Assembly (NCBI RefSeq): GCF_029852145.1
Contig: NC_079970.1
Coordinates: forward strand, 19,162,331-19,226,330
Length of the DNA stretch: 64,000 nt
DNA from: Microplitis mediator
Lineage: Eukaryota > Arthropoda > Insecta > Hymenoptera > Braconidae
Reading direction: 5' to 3'
Shown: in pieces, positions 23,596 to 34,904 of the stretch
Layout of the letters: each line of letters starts with the position of its first letter
Position numbering within the stretch: the first letter of the stretch is position 1
Position numbers and translations under genes: made by a program
Notes under the pieces: generated by a model
What the model was told of the DNA's origin: nothing
The model's input: only the letters and a program-made list of their open reading frames with translations
Databases searched by the model: none

Positions 23596-24602
23596 ATGAA
23601 GAGATCTTATTCGTCAATGAAGGAACACAAGGTTATTTTCGAATGGAAAATAGATCAATTTAATTCATTCATCGATTCATCACTCACGTGTACAGATGAC
23701 GTAAAAGTTGAATCTGTTAAATTTTCAACAGGTGCTAAAATAAATGATTCCTGGTACTTGAGACTAAAATTTAAAGATAACGAAGTAACACAAGTCAAAG
23801 AATGGCTGTCAGCATTTTTGTGCTTAAAACACAGCGATACAGAATCAGTAAGAGCAACATATTCTATCTATATTTTGGATAAGAATAACGAAAAAAAAGT
23901 AAGTGTTAAAAAATCAACTCGAGTATTCAAACTTCATGAGAGTTGGGGTTCAAATAAATTTCTGGAAATAAAAAAGGTGCTGGAAAATAAAGATAATTTA
24001 CTACCAAATGATATGATAACATTATGTGTGGATCTCGTTGTACTTGAAGATTATACATCAACTACAACGGAAGTTTCATTAAAAATTTTGAAGCCTAAAA
24101 TAACTGATGATTTTGAGAAGTTCTTTGATAAAAAAATAAATGTCGATGTGATTTTAATTGTTGGCGACGTAAAGTTTCATGCGCATAAGACAATTTTATC
24201 AGCACGAAGTCCAGTACTTGCTTCAGTTCTCCACAGAATGCAAGAAAGTAACAATAACATATTGATGATAAGTGATGTAGCTCCTGAAATATTCCGAGAT
24301 ATGTTGAGATTTATTTATACTGATAAAGTTGATGATTTGGACAGCAAAGCTGTATCTCTATTACAAGTTGCTGATAGGTTTAAATTGCAAACACTGTAGA
24401 TATCGTGTGAGGAATCGCTTCGCGAATCATTGACCAATGAAAATGCAATTAAATTAGTAATGTTAGCAGATCAATGTCATGCAAATCTACTGATGGAGTA
24501 CGTTGTCAATTACATCATAATAAATATCGATAGTGTGATGAAAACTGGAGATTACAAAACATTGAAAAATTCTAAACCGATCTCATTATCGATTTTACTT
24601 AA
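23596..24602 (+). pseudogene. MATH-BTB copy with nonsense codon and 3' insertion
   Basis: Nearly identical to the intact gene at 10923, same ATG context and upstream TTACAG acceptor. An AAG to TAG change at 24397-24399 stops the protein at residue 267, inside the BTB domain after 'DRFKLQTL'. The frame is otherwise open and continues (SCEESLRESLTNENAIKL) to about 24602, where a composite hairpin element replaces the last ~15 codons. The product would keep MATH and most of BTB but lose the C-terminal helices. Probably a pseudogene; a truncated protein cannot be excluded. Confidence 0.85.
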
Positions 24603-24819
24603 TAGTATATTACATACCTAGGCCAGTAAAATAAGAAAAGTCTCAGAGCACATATAATTGATGGCCGAGGCTAACAAACATATATGTAGTCTGAGGCATT
24701 CTTTTTTACTGGCCAATGTGTGTATACTATTTTTCTGCTCGACGAAGCCGGAAAGTTGCAACTTAGTTTAGGGCAGCGGCCCGAAAGTTGCCACTTTCCG
24801 GCCGGAGGGCAGAAAAAAA
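24602..24819 (+). mobile_element. Composite double-hairpin element, copy 1
   Basis: Two adjacent inverted repeats. Hairpin 1, about 24602-24731, is bounded by AATAGTATA...GGCCAGTAAAA and its complement. Hairpin 2, about 24730-24819, is bounded by TTTTTCTGC...GCCGGAAAGTTGCAACTT and AAGTTGCCACTTTCCGGC...GCAGAAAAA. The same two hairpins in the same order occur inverted at about 44568-44775. It interrupts the BTB 3' end; the intact paralogues lack it. Confidence 0.75.
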
Positions 24820-25964
24820 TTTTCTGGTTTAATTAAAAATAGAGGATACATATCATTATTTTCTATTTGACTATTTTTTCTATGTTTTGTAATTATTTTT
24901 ATATATATTTTTCAGCAGAAACATCTGACGTACTAAAGCTCAACTACACTCAAGTAAATAGGATCGAGATTAATATGAAAGTTAAATTAAACTTTTTTCT
25001 TTCTAACTAATCTAGGATGGATGTATCTTAAAAAATAAATTTGTCTAATACTTTATCATGCAATGAAATAAAATTTTGAAATAATCTCAGACAATACTCT
25101 TCACTTTTTAAAAATATTTAATGACGAACTGTCATAAAAATATTAATTGATTGAAAAAAATTAAAGTATTGATTGACAAAACGACAAATTTTCCAAGACA
25201 TGAATTAAAAAAAAAATTACTTAACTTAGGTATCAATTAGGAGTTGAACGAAATTTGTTAAGTAAATTTTAGACCATAAAATTAGACATTTCGAATTTTT
25301 AATATTGTCATGAAGATTTGACTGAAATTCATTAAAAAATTTTATTTAACTCCTAATTAATAGCAGTTGTAAATGCTTTCTTTTTTAAACGAAAACTTAC
25401 TCCAGCAACTCAATTCACTGGAATTATTCTCTTATACTTATTTTTATATATCAATAAAATAATGAGTGTGAATGTAGCAGATATCAGACAAATTTAAAAT
25501 TATTAACAAATAGAGTAGATAATTAATAAATTCAAATTTAAAAAAAATGTGCATTTAAAAAAATTTAAAATTAATAAGTGAATTTAAAAAATTATTATTT
25601 TTTCAATTATTTACTTTATTTTTTTATAGTTTTAAATTTGTCTGATGTCTGCTGCATTTACACGCATGATAAAATATCATAATTAATACAACAAATATAA
25701 ACTCGGATTCAAATTGATTTATTTATTTGACATCTTAGAAAAACACAAATTGTTTTACATAAAGAAATATTTTATCACTTGAATTTATTGATTACTTGAA
25801 TTTATTGATTACTTGAATTTATTGATTACTGGAATTTATTGATTACTTGAATAAATATAATTTTTTAAATCTTATTATTACAATTTTAAGTTTTATTATT
25901 TTTTGAAAAATTTTTTATTGGAGAATTATAAATTAAAGACAAAAACGATAGAAAAAATTACTTT
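24820..25964. other. Convergent 3' intergenic region, unit 2, with MITE
   Basis: No gene. Carries a truncated copy of the 12136-12612 repeat (about 25080-25390) and, at 25466-25673, a MITE with ends GTGTGAATGTAGCAG and CTGCATTTACAC enclosing ATCAGACAAATTTAAA. Further copies of that MITE lie at about 55034-55212 and 56496-56687. At 25786-25850 a 20-bp tandem repeat (TTGAATTTATTGATTAC) occurs about three to four times. Confidence 0.6.
25466..25673. mobile_element. MITE of the TGTAGCAGACATCAGAC family, copy 1
   Basis: Inverted ends: AATGTAGCAGATATCAGACA at the left and TGTCTGATGTCTGCTGCATT at the right, with AAATTTAAAATTATTAA continuing the pairing. Absent at the matching place in units 1 and 3. 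Three copies in the window. Confidence 0.7.
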
Positions 25965-28900
25965 TTAGCATTGAGATAATATTTTGAGATCTCTGTTGCT
26001 TAAATAAGGATTAATTGCTCTCATAATATCAAACGGCAGTTGACCAGAAAGTAATGTACCAAATACATGAGTGCTTATGCTTAGCAATTTATTTCTCTGT
26101 AAGCTTTTAAATAAACGATAGTAAATTATCCGACCATACAAAGGGAATAGTAACTGCAACTCTTTTTCGTTTAAAGTTTTATTGTCAAAATTATTTAATT
26201 TAACCGCGATTTCATGGTGATTAATACGCAAAACATCGTAGTAACTCATGATAGTCTGATCAATTTTCATATTTTTCATCAGTTCTATTTCCTTTAAACA
26301 ATCAATAAAAAAATCGTCCAATCCTTTTTCGATGATTGCCTTTAAATTTTGATTAGTTAAAGACCAACCAGCTGCCTTCAATTTTACCATGTGCTCTCTA
26401 ATAATTTGTTTGTTTCTCTCAAAATTTGTTGTATTTACAGCCGTCTGATTGGATTTATTTACAAGATTAACATCAACTCCAGCATTTAATAAAAGATTCA
26501 ATATCAACGGATTGTCCGCTCCGAATTTACCAGCTTCGTGAAGCGCAGACTCGCCGTGGGAGACATCATTAATATTGACAAAATCTTCTCTCATAAGTAT
26601 GAATTCAGTTTTTTCAAATGATCTCTGTCTAATAGCAGCAAATAAGAGTGTTTCATTATTAAAATTCCTGCAATTAATGTCAACATTTTTAGATAATATT
26701 AGCTTGAGCATTTCGATATTTCCTACGTGTAAAACATGAAAAATAAATTTCAGGTTTTCTTTAGTTATAAAATCAATATGAGCTCGATGATTAATTAAAA
26801 GCTTCATCAAAGCTACATTGTGATCTTGCGCTACAATTTCTAATGGCCGTCGATTATCGTGACACGCAGCATTTATATCTGTACCCTCAGCATGTAATAT
26901 CAATTCGACTAATTCCAAATTACTAGTCTTAATAGCCAATCCAAGAGCTGTTGTACCATTTTTATTGACAATATTAACTGTAGCTCCGTGTTCAAGTAAG
27001 AGTTCAACTATTTGTAGGTCTTGATTTACAATTGCTAAGTACAATAGAATAGTACCATGCCAACGAGCATCAATATCTTTAACTCCGTGATCAATTAAAT
27101 ACTTAGTAATTTTGAAATTTTTCACATGAACCGCCCAACATAACGGAGTCATATTATCAGAAACAAGATCAACACTCGCTCCAAAGTTTACTAGTAACTC
27201 AACTAAATCTAAATTAGCCTGCCTACAAGCTATGCCGAGAGGTGTCATGTTTAATCTTTTATCTTCAATGATAGCTCCACTTTTAATCAAAAGCTCAACG
27301 ATATCTTTTCTTCCATTGTAACAAGCAATAGTCAGTGGCGTGCTATTTAAGCGAATACTATTAATTTTAGCTCCTTGTTCGATTAAATATTGAGTCGTAC
27401 TATAGTTGCTACGCTCAACGGCCCAGTGTAATGGTGAATAAGTTTTGTCATTACTTAAATTCACCTGAGCTCCGGCATTGATTAGAATTTTCATCAGCTC
27501 CAAATTATCTTTTCTAACAGCTACGGTAAGAGCTGTTCTACCTTCCTCATTAATTGCATTTACTTCGGCACCACTTTTAAGCAAAAGTTCAACTATTTTT
27601 ATAGATCCACTTTCTACAGCGCGATAGAGTAAAGTTGTGCCTTGATAAATAATATTAACATGAGCATTGCGGTCAATTAAATACTTAACAATTTTGAAAT
27701 TTCTCCTAGTGACCGCCCAACATAACGGAGTCGCACCACCGGAACGAAGATCAACACTCGCTCCAAAGTTTACTAGTAACTCAACTAAATCGAAATTACC
27801 CTGCTTACAAGCTATGCCGAGAGCTGTCATATTTAATCTTTTATGATCAATGATAGCTCCACTTTTAATCAAAAGCTCAACGATATCTTTCCTTCCATTG
27901 TTACAAGCAATAGTCAGTGGCGTTTTACCAAAGCGAATACTATTAATTTCAGCTCCTTGTTCGATTAAATATTGAGTCGTACTATAGTTGTTACGCTGAA
28001 CGGCCCAGTGTAATGGTGAATAATTTTTGTTATTACTTAAATTCACCTGAGCTCCGGCATTGATTAGAATTTTAACTAGCTCCAAATTATCCTTTTTTAC
28101 AGCTACGGTAAGAGATGTTTCATCAGAATCATTAATTGCATTTACTTCGGCACCATTTTTAAGCAAAAATTCAACTATTTTTATAGATCCACTTTCTACA
28201 GCGCGATAGAGTAAAGTTGTGCCGTTATAAATAATATTAACATGAGCTTTGCGGTCAATTAAATATTTAACAATTTGATAGTTTTGTTCATTAACGGCCC
28301 AGTATAACGGCATCGCTTTGTTAGAAATTTTATTAATGTCAGCGCCTGCGTTGACAAGTATCTTGACTAATTCAAAATTACCGCACTCGCAAGCGATACC
28401 AAGTGGAGTTTCATCAAATTCTTTATCATCAACTTTTGCCTGTTTTTTAAGAAGCAATCTTGCGATTTTTTTATTTTCATTCATAATTGAAATTTGTAAC
28501 TGTGAGCATCCGTAGTACTGTGAAGTTTCAGATCCATTAATTGCATTAACATCTGCACCGAGTTTGATTAAATCATTAGCTATACGATAATTGTTTGCAC
28601 CAACAGCTCTATGTAACAGTGTCATATTCGAAGGTTTATTAATATCTGCACTAGCTTTTAATAACAACTCGTACAATTCATAATTATTCCGATCCACAGC
28701 TATTCCGATAGCTGATCCTAACTTTGTAGTGCTTTTATTAACGTCCGCTTTATGTTTCAGTAATAAATTTATGATTTCCAGATTTCCTGTGCTTACTGCA
28801 AGTTGCAGCGGCGTGCAATCTGAATATTTAGACACTGGACATTCACATATTACATTAACATCAACTCCACGTTCGAGAAAAAATTTCGTAACCTCGACAT

Positions 28901-30092
28901 TACTTACAGCGACAGCTTGATGTAAAGGTAAAACTTTATTCGGACAATCACTTATTTCAGCTCGAGCATCTAAGAGTAACTGAAATAGTTCAGAATTTTT
29001 TTTTTCAATGGCAATTGTAAGCGGTGATTCACCGTTTTTTCCACAAATGTTAACATCAGCACCTTTACTAAGAAGGAATTGAGCTACTTTGACACTTCCT
29101 TGCTGAATAGCAACATGTAATGGAGTATACTGATAAAAATCCGACCACCTGTAGAAACAATTAAAATGTATGTCATCTCCTATGGAAAATAAATACTGAG
29201 CGATTTCCAATGAATTATGATAAGCTGCCCAATGTAATCGATTCATATTTTTGTAGGACAAATCCACAGTCGCTCCGGAGTCAACTAATAATTTGAATAT
29301 CCGATAATTGCCTTTTTCGATCGCTAAGTCTAGTGGTTTTTTACCCCATGTTGTCTTAGCGTGAACGCTGGCTTGTTTGTTTATTAATAATTGAGCCACT
29401 TCAAAACTTCCACAGTTAACGGCGACGTGTAATGGTGTGCAATGATGAAATGGCGACAATTTATTTTTCATGTCAGTATCAACTTTAGCTCCTTGGCTAA
29501 TTAAATACTCAGCTATTTCGACAGCATTATTTTGGGCTGTATAGTGCAGTGGATTATCTCCACGAATAATTTGTTTGATGTATGCTCCAGAGTTTATCAA
29601 TAGTTGAAATATCTCAAAGTTACCGGACTTGATGGCCACATTAAGAGGTGTCGAATGACCTTTAGCTCTTGCGTTTACTTTACTTTTATTCTTTTTAGTT
29701 TTCAGAAGTATTTCGATTATTGCTTTGTTCCTTTGTTCAACAGCAAGATGCAAAGCTGTTTTATTTTCATAAATAATGCCAATGTCGGCTTTATGGTCAA
29801 CTAACTTATTAATTATCTCCAAGTTTTTTGTTTCGACGGCTAAATGGAGAGCTGGTGGAGAAGACTCTTGATGAATGTTAACGTCAATTTTTTTATTCAA
29901 TAAATAGTCAATTGCTTTGATGTCTTCGTTTTTAATCGCAACAGGAAGAGTTAATTCTGGATCAATATCAACATCCATTTCTTCATCTGGTATTTTATTA
30001 CGGAGTTTGGAATATTTAGTTTTTTTACTCGGCGGTTCTTCCGTTGCCGCCATTTCAGACGGCAACTTTTTGTTGGCCCTTCTAGTTCTCAT
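25965..30092 (-). CDS. Giant ankyrin-repeat protein with PRANC-like C-terminus, copy 2
   Basis: 1,375 residues from ATG 30092, chosen because it directly follows a splice acceptor (CACTAG) of a 69-bp intron (30095-30163) and because no ATG exists in the open frame upstream, which begins at a GTG. N-terminus is basic (MRTRRANKKLPS, PPSKKTK). Residues from about 50 to 1240 are some 30 or more ankyrin repeats (TPLHLAV, ADVNI, NLELVKILINAGAQ). The last ~130 residues (DDFFIDCLKEIELMK, YYDVLRINHHEIA, LFPLYGRIIYYRLFKSLQRN, LPFDIMRAINPYLSNRDLKIL) fit the PRANC pattern, an F-box-like tail thought to bind SKP1/CUL1 ligases. A 582-bp (194-residue) block is repeated in tandem (about 27110-28270). No stop or frameshift. 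Substrate unknown; cellular site probably nuclear or cytoplasmic. The PRANC call is by motif only. Confidence 0.9.
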   Translation of the reverse strand: MRTRRANKKLPSEMAATEEPPSKKTKYSKLRNKIPDEEMDVDIDPELTLPVAIKNEDIKAIDYLLNKKIDVNIHQESSPPALHLAVETKNLEIINKLVDHKADIGIIYENKTALHLAVEQRNKAIIEILLKTKKNKSKVNARAKGHSTPLNVAIKSGNFEIFQLLINSGAYIKQIIRGDNPLHYTAQNNAVEIAEYLISQGAKVDTDMKNKLSPFHHCTPLHVAVNCGSFEVAQLLINKQASVHAKTTWGKKPLDLAIEKGNYRIFKLLVDSGATVDLSYKNMNRLHWAAYHNSLEIAQYLFSIGDDIHFNCFYRWSDFYQYTPLHVAIQQGSVKVAQFLLSKGADVNICGKNGESPLTIAIEKKNSELFQLLLDARAEISDCPNKVLPLHQAVAVSNVEVTKFFLERGVDVNVICECPVSKYSDCTPLQLAVSTGNLEIINLLLKHKADVNKSTTKLGSAIGIAVDRNNYELYELLLKASADINKPSNMTLLHRAVGANNYRIANDLIKLGADVNAINGSETSQYYGCSQLQISIMNENKKIARLLLKKQAKVDDKEFDETPLGIACECGNFELVKILVNAGADINKISNKAMPLYWAVNEQNYQIVKYLIDRKAHVNIIYNGTTLLYRAVESGSIKIVEFLLKNGAEVNAINDSDETSLTVAVKKDNLELVKILINAGAQVNLSNNKNYSPLHWAVQRNNYSTTQYLIEQGAEINSIRFGKTPLTIACNNGRKDIVELLIKSGAIIDHKRLNMTALGIACKQGNFDLVELLVNFGASVDLRSGGATPLCWAVTRRNFKIVKYLIDRNAHVNIIYQGTTLLYRAVESGSIKIVELLLKSGAEVNAINEEGRTALTVAVRKDNLELMKILINAGAQVNLSNDKTYSPLHWAVERSNYSTTQYLIEQGAKINSIRLNSTPLTIACYNGRKDIVELLIKSGAIIEDKRLNMTPLGIACRQANLDLVELLVNFGASVDLVSDNMTPLCWAVHVKNFKITKYLIDHGVKDIDARWHGTILLYLAIVNQDLQIVELLLEHGATVNIVNKNGTTALGLAIKTSNLELVELILHAEGTDINAACHDNRRPLEIVAQDHNVALMKLLINHRAHIDFITKENLKFIFHVLHVGNIEMLKLILSKNVDINCRNFNNETLLFAAIRQRSFEKTEFILMREDFVNINDVSHGESALHEAGKFGADNPLILNLLLNAGVDVNLVNKSNQTAVNTTNFERNKQIIREHMVKLKAAGWSLTNQNLKAIIEKGLDDFFIDCLKEIELMKNMKIDQTIMSYYDVLRINHHEIAVKLNNFDNKTLNEKELQLLFPLYGRIIYYRLFKSLQRNKLLSISTHVFGTLLSGQLPFDIMRAINPYLSNRDLKILSQC

Positions 30093-30094
30093 TT

Positions 30095-30191
30095 CTAGTG
30101 TAAAAATAAAAATTATAGATAATTTTATTTTTTTAATGAGTTTAGTAAAATATATTTTCTTACCAATTGTAATATAATTTGATGATGTCAC
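30095..30191 (-). other. Putative 5' exon and 69-bp intron of ankyrin copy 2
   Basis: On the minus strand, exon end ACAATTG, donor GTAAGAAAATA (intron starts 30163), pyrimidine-rich tract, acceptor TTACACTAG ending at 30095. The same layout occurs upstream of copies 1 and 3. The intron is 3n long and stop-free, so the long frame runs through it, but with no ATG upstream the exon is best read as 5'UTR. Confidence 0.6.
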
Positions 30192-31065
30192 GATAATATG
30201 GCGATAAGATTGTCGTTGATCTGAAAAATTAATAAAAATTATGAAAAATATTTAAACTTATAAATTTGTTGAAGTTAATAATAATGTAAATATTTATCAA
30301 AATTTTTTGACAACTAAAAAATGAAGCTTTAGCTATCAGTGTAAAAAGAAATATTTGTTATATCTTCTGATGTTTTTTTTAAATTTTGATAAAAAATTTT
30401 ACAGGATATAAAAAAAAAGTATTTGAATGGTTCATTCATCTGTTTTGATTAATTAAATAGCTTTTAAATTTATTAAAATTTCTAAATCTACATAGAAAAA
30501 ACAACATGTGCACTTAGAGGACAGCTTTTTTTATTTTAAATTAATAAATTAAATAATTTTCTATTATTATTAAATTTGAAAATTCAAAGATTTTAAAATT
30601 GTTGGCCATTTGCTAATTTCAATCTCATAAAATAGAGTTGTTTTGCAGCAGAGAGTTCTATCAACAAAAAATCAACCTAAGATTCTATAGGAATCCATAT
30701 AGGAATTTGTAAATTTACAAGGAAATAACTAAATTTTTCAAAACATTTTCTCATTCATAGCAATTTTTATAAATATTTCCATTTCTTTTTTATTATTAAA
30801 TAGAAAATACAATTATGTATTTGTAAATTTTTTTTATCTTAGATAAATTTTTAGGTTTTAAATTATTTTTTATTGAGAGGTGATTTTTAATACATATGGT
30901 TGTATTTTTTACAATGTTTCATTTGATGATTCCTATCCTATGTGGATTTAACTTATTTCAATTTTAAGTTTGATTGGTCTTTTAGACTTGTAAAGTTTTT
31001 ACATTTGGATGGATTTTTAAGTTTCTACGAAAAATTTGTATAAAAACCTAGTTTAATCTTAGATA
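30192..31065. other. Ankyrin copy 2 upstream flank
   Basis: No gene. About 30355-30490 is a diverged copy of the sequence that also precedes the BTB genes (ATCTTCTGATGTT...ATTCATCTGTTTTGAT). About 30590-30720 matches 21950-22080 and 44400-44530. Confidence 0.45.
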
Positions 31066-31210
31066 AAGTCCTCCCAGAGAGTAAATCGCCGCCGGGAATT
31101 GTCGGAAATTTTCGGTTTGTAATGTTAATGTATAGTAACGGCGTGAGATTAGACTTGTTTTTCCATAGTGGGGGTAAAAACCGACGGCGACTTACTCTCT
31201 GGGAGGACTT
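31066..31210. mobile_element. TA-flanked MITE with AAGTCCTCCCAGAGAG ends (145 bp)
   Basis: Starts AAGTCCTCCCAGAGAGTAA, ends TTACTCTCTGGGAGGACTT, with pairing continuing into TCGCCG/CGGCGA. TA on each side (31064-31065, 31211-31212). Mariner-type mobilisation is suggested by the TA. Confidence 0.75.
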
Positions 31211-31276
31211 TAAATACTAATTTATTTAGTTTTTAATGTACGGAAATTATACACAAGTCCACGATCTGGCTGCACT

Positions 31277-31377
31277 GGGATGCGTTCCACTTGACGTTCA
31301 CAACGCCACGCTCACGTGTATTTAGATAGGATTTTGAGGCGTTTTGAGCGTTGTGAACGCTTAGTGGAACGCACCCC
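31277..31377. mobile_element. MITE with GGGATGCGTTCCACT ends (101 bp)
   Basis: Left GGGATGCGTTCCACTTGACG and right CTTAGTGGAACGCACCCC form a hairpin that continues into GTTCACAACGC/GCGTTGTGAAC. No clear target duplication. Probably PIF/Harbinger-like by end sequence; uncertain. Confidence 0.6.
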
Positions 31378-32355
31378 GAAGCGTAGCAAATACCAGATTA
31401 TATATATATATATATACAATATCGGTCATTAATTCTTGCGCGGTAGCATAACATCGGGAAAAAAAAAACTTCTCTAAAGGAAAATATGTATCACTTTTTT
31501 ATACAAATATTATCTATAAAAAAAAAAAATTGTAAAAAAAAAATACAATATTTAAAAATATATCTATATTAATTAAATGTAAAATTATAAATATGAATTG
31601 TAAAATAAGTGAATAAAAAAAAGTCCCTATAAAAAAAATCTCTAGATTTATAAATCACTAAAAAAAAATTACAATAAAAAAAAAAATTCCTACAAAGAAA
31701 CATTTGCATATCTAAACATCTACTTAAAAAAAATATATAAAAATGAAAATCTCTACAAATAAAATATCTATAAAAAATCGGCTGTTTTGGAAAATCTCTA
31801 TAAATCATCACATGTACAAATAAATATCTGAATAAAGTATAACCTCGAGAACTGGAAGCATTGCCACCACGTGCTCATAATCATGAATAAGTTCGTGTTG
31901 TAATATATAAGTATAAATAATAATAATAACAAAAATTATGGTTATTATTATGTTATTAAGAAAAATATAATAAATAATTTTAAACTTATAATAAGTGACT
32001 TCGAAAAACGTGAAAGATTCAAATCTGATAACTCCAAAGCACTGAGCCTGTAATAATTCATATAATTTTAATTTTTTTAATTTTATTAGTTAAACTTTAT
32101 TTGAGAATATCATAAAATTATTATTATTTATTTTATAATTTTTAATTTTGTTTGACTATCAAGCCGTATGCCAGGATTCGATGAACGTCCAAAAATCACT
32201 TTTCTTTTTTAACTTCCCGCTAAGAGAATCGACGATTTTCGAAAAATTGGGAAGTTATTGTTTTCACCCCGATTTTCGAAAGTCGAGTTTTCATCAGATG
32301 TTGACGTTTTGAGGTCCTAGGAAGCTATTCTAACTATTTTCAGAATGATGTCCGA

Positions 32356-32358
<3 letters not shown>

Positions 32359-32438
<80 letters not shown>
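32359..32438. repeat. (TA)n microsatellite in palindrome left arm
   Basis: About 40 TA units; the right-arm counterpart at 33556-33604 has about 24. Confidence 0.95.
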
Positions 32439-32439
<1 letters not shown>

Positions 32440-33555
32440 TAATGCAAAAAATTAAAGGAGCAGAAAAATTTTATAAATTTTTTAGTGATTTTTGGAAGGC
32501 TGTAACTTGGTGAAAAAAAATCGTATCGAAAATTTAAAAAAAGGATTTTATAGCTTGAAACCTCTAGTTTAGGTGTATTTTTTCAAAATTTTTTAAAAGC
32601 TCCGATTATTGCGCAAACATGAGAAATACCGCGAGCCAAAAAATTTCTAAATTTTTTTTTTTTTTCGAAGAGCCCACGGACCGCGGAAAAATTCTTTCAA
32701 CTAAACGAATGCATACATCGTTTAGCAAATTTATTCAGCTTCAATTTGGTTTTTTTTTTAACCTCGTAGGTCGATTTGTCGCAGAGATATCAGCCTTCAA
32801 TTGATTATGATTACACAATTAAAGGAACAAAACTTGCTCCTTTAATTGTTTAGCTAAACGTTGATCGATGATTCCCAAAAAACGGTACGATAGATCAATT
32901 CAAAAATTTACAGGGGTCTTGGGGGTACATTAAGCTAAAAAAGTCCCTGGCAACATTATTTTTTTTATCGATATATGCAGAGTAGCGGTTGATTTACTAA
33001 AAAACCAAAAAAAGTCATTTTTTTGTACTTTCTTCTAATGGATGTTAAAAATAAAAAAAAATTTTTTTTTCAAAAAATGATGACAGGATCTTGTAGGGAA
33101 TTTATTCAAGTTTTTAACGCCGCCCTTCAACTTTCTGTGCGATCATTGGTACCTGAAATATCGAAGATCAAAGCCAAAAGGATCACTTTCTATTTGAAGG
33201 CTGATATCTCTGCGACAAATCGTCCTACGAGGTTAAAAAAAAAAAACCAAATTGAAGCTGAATAAATTTGCTAAACGATGTATGCATTCGTTTAGTTGAA
33301 AGAATTTTTCCGCGGTCCGTGGGCTCTTCGAAAAAAAAAAAAATTTAGAAATTTTTTGGCTCGCGGTATTTCTCATGTTTGCGCAATAATCGGAGCTTTT
33401 AAAAAATTTTGAAAAAATACACCTAAACTAGAGGTTTCAAGCTATAAAATCCTTTTTTTAAATTTTCGATACGATTTTTTTTCACCAAGTTACAGCCTTC
33501 CAAAAATCACTAAAAAATTTATAAAATTTTTCTGCTCCTTTAATTTTTTGCATTA

Positions 33556-33604
<49 letters not shown>
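33556..33604. repeat. (TA)n microsatellite in palindrome right arm
   Basis: About 24 TA units, the counterpart of the longer array at 32359-32438. Confidence 0.95.
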
Positions 33605-33607
<3 letters not shown>

Positions 33608-34505
33608 TCGGACATCATTCTGAAGATAGTTAGAATAGCTTCCTAGGACCTCAAAACGTCGACATCTGATGAAAACTCGACTTTCGAAAATCGTCGATTC
33701 TCTTAGCGGGAAGTTAAAAAAGAAAAGTGATTTTTGGACGTTCATCGAATCCTGGCATACGGCTTGATAGTCAAACAAAATTAAAAATTATAAAATAAAT
33801 AATAATAATTTTATGATATTCTCAAATAAAGTTTAACTAATAAAATTAAAAAAATTAAAATTATATGAATTATTACAGGCTCAGTGCTTTGGAGTTATCA
33901 GATTTGAATCTTTCACGTTTTTCGAAGTCACTTATTATAAGTTTAAAATTATTTATTATATTTTTCTTAATAACATAATAATAACCATAATTTTTGTTAT
34001 TATTATTATTTATACTTATATATTACAACACGAACTTATTCATGATTATGAGCACGTGGTGGCAATGCTTCCAGTTCTCGAGGTTATACTTTATTCAGAT
34101 ATTTATTTGTACATGTGATGATTTATAGAGATTTTCCAAAACAGCCGATTTTTTATAGATATTTTATTTGTAGAGATTTTCATTTTTATATATTTTTTTT
34201 AAGTAGATGTTTAGATATGCAAATGTTTCTTTGTAGGAATTTTTTTTTTTATTGTAATTTTTTTTTAGTGATTTATAAATCTAGAGATTTTTTTTATAGG
34301 GACTTTTTTTTATTCACTTATTTTACAATACATATTTATAATTTTACATTTAATTAATATAGATATATTTTTAAATATTGTATTTTTTTTTTACAATTTT
34401 TTTTTTTTATAGATAATATTTGTATAAAAAAGTGATACATATTTTCCTTTAGAGAAGTTTTTTTTTTCCCGATGTTATGCTACCGCGCAAGAATTAATGA
34501 CCGAT

Positions 34506-34611
<106 letters not shown>

Positions 34612-34784
34612 AGAGGAAGTAGAATTTCTTCTCTTACCAAAACAGATCTACAATTTTTTCAAATAATTAACTTTTTTATTACATTTTATCAATTTTATAA
34701 TTATTTAAATATCATTATAACGAAATTAATTAATTATGAAATCAATTTTTATTATTTATTTCAGTAATTATATTTATTTTTTAG

Positions 34785-34865
34785 ATAATATGAGTAACGT
34801 AGTACTTTTCATGCCACCTTTTCCGGTGAATTTTATCGTCTTTTTGATGGCTACGCTGGTTGTTG
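34785..34865 (+). other. Possible orphan signal-peptide exon
   Basis: After an acceptor-like TTTTTTAG (ending 34784), ATG 34790 opens MSNVVLFMPPFPVNFIVFLM and then ATLVV, strongly hydrophobic, up to a donor-like GGTAAAAA at 34865-34871. This looks like a first coding exon for a secreted protein, but no following exon was found before the BUD13 fragment. The paralogous stretch at about 22705-22745 has lost the ATG. Could be chance in AT-rich DNA. Confidence 0.25.
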
Positions 34866-34904
34866 GTAAAAATACACTTATATTTATTTTTTAAACCTAT
34901 TTAA

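Noticed and set aside
3861..33195. Apparent inversion of the central spacer between the two 3.1-kb palindromes
   Set aside because: The arm asymmetry (the ~45-bp segment) is reversed as well, so the simplest reading is insertion of the whole element in opposite orientation, not flip recombination.
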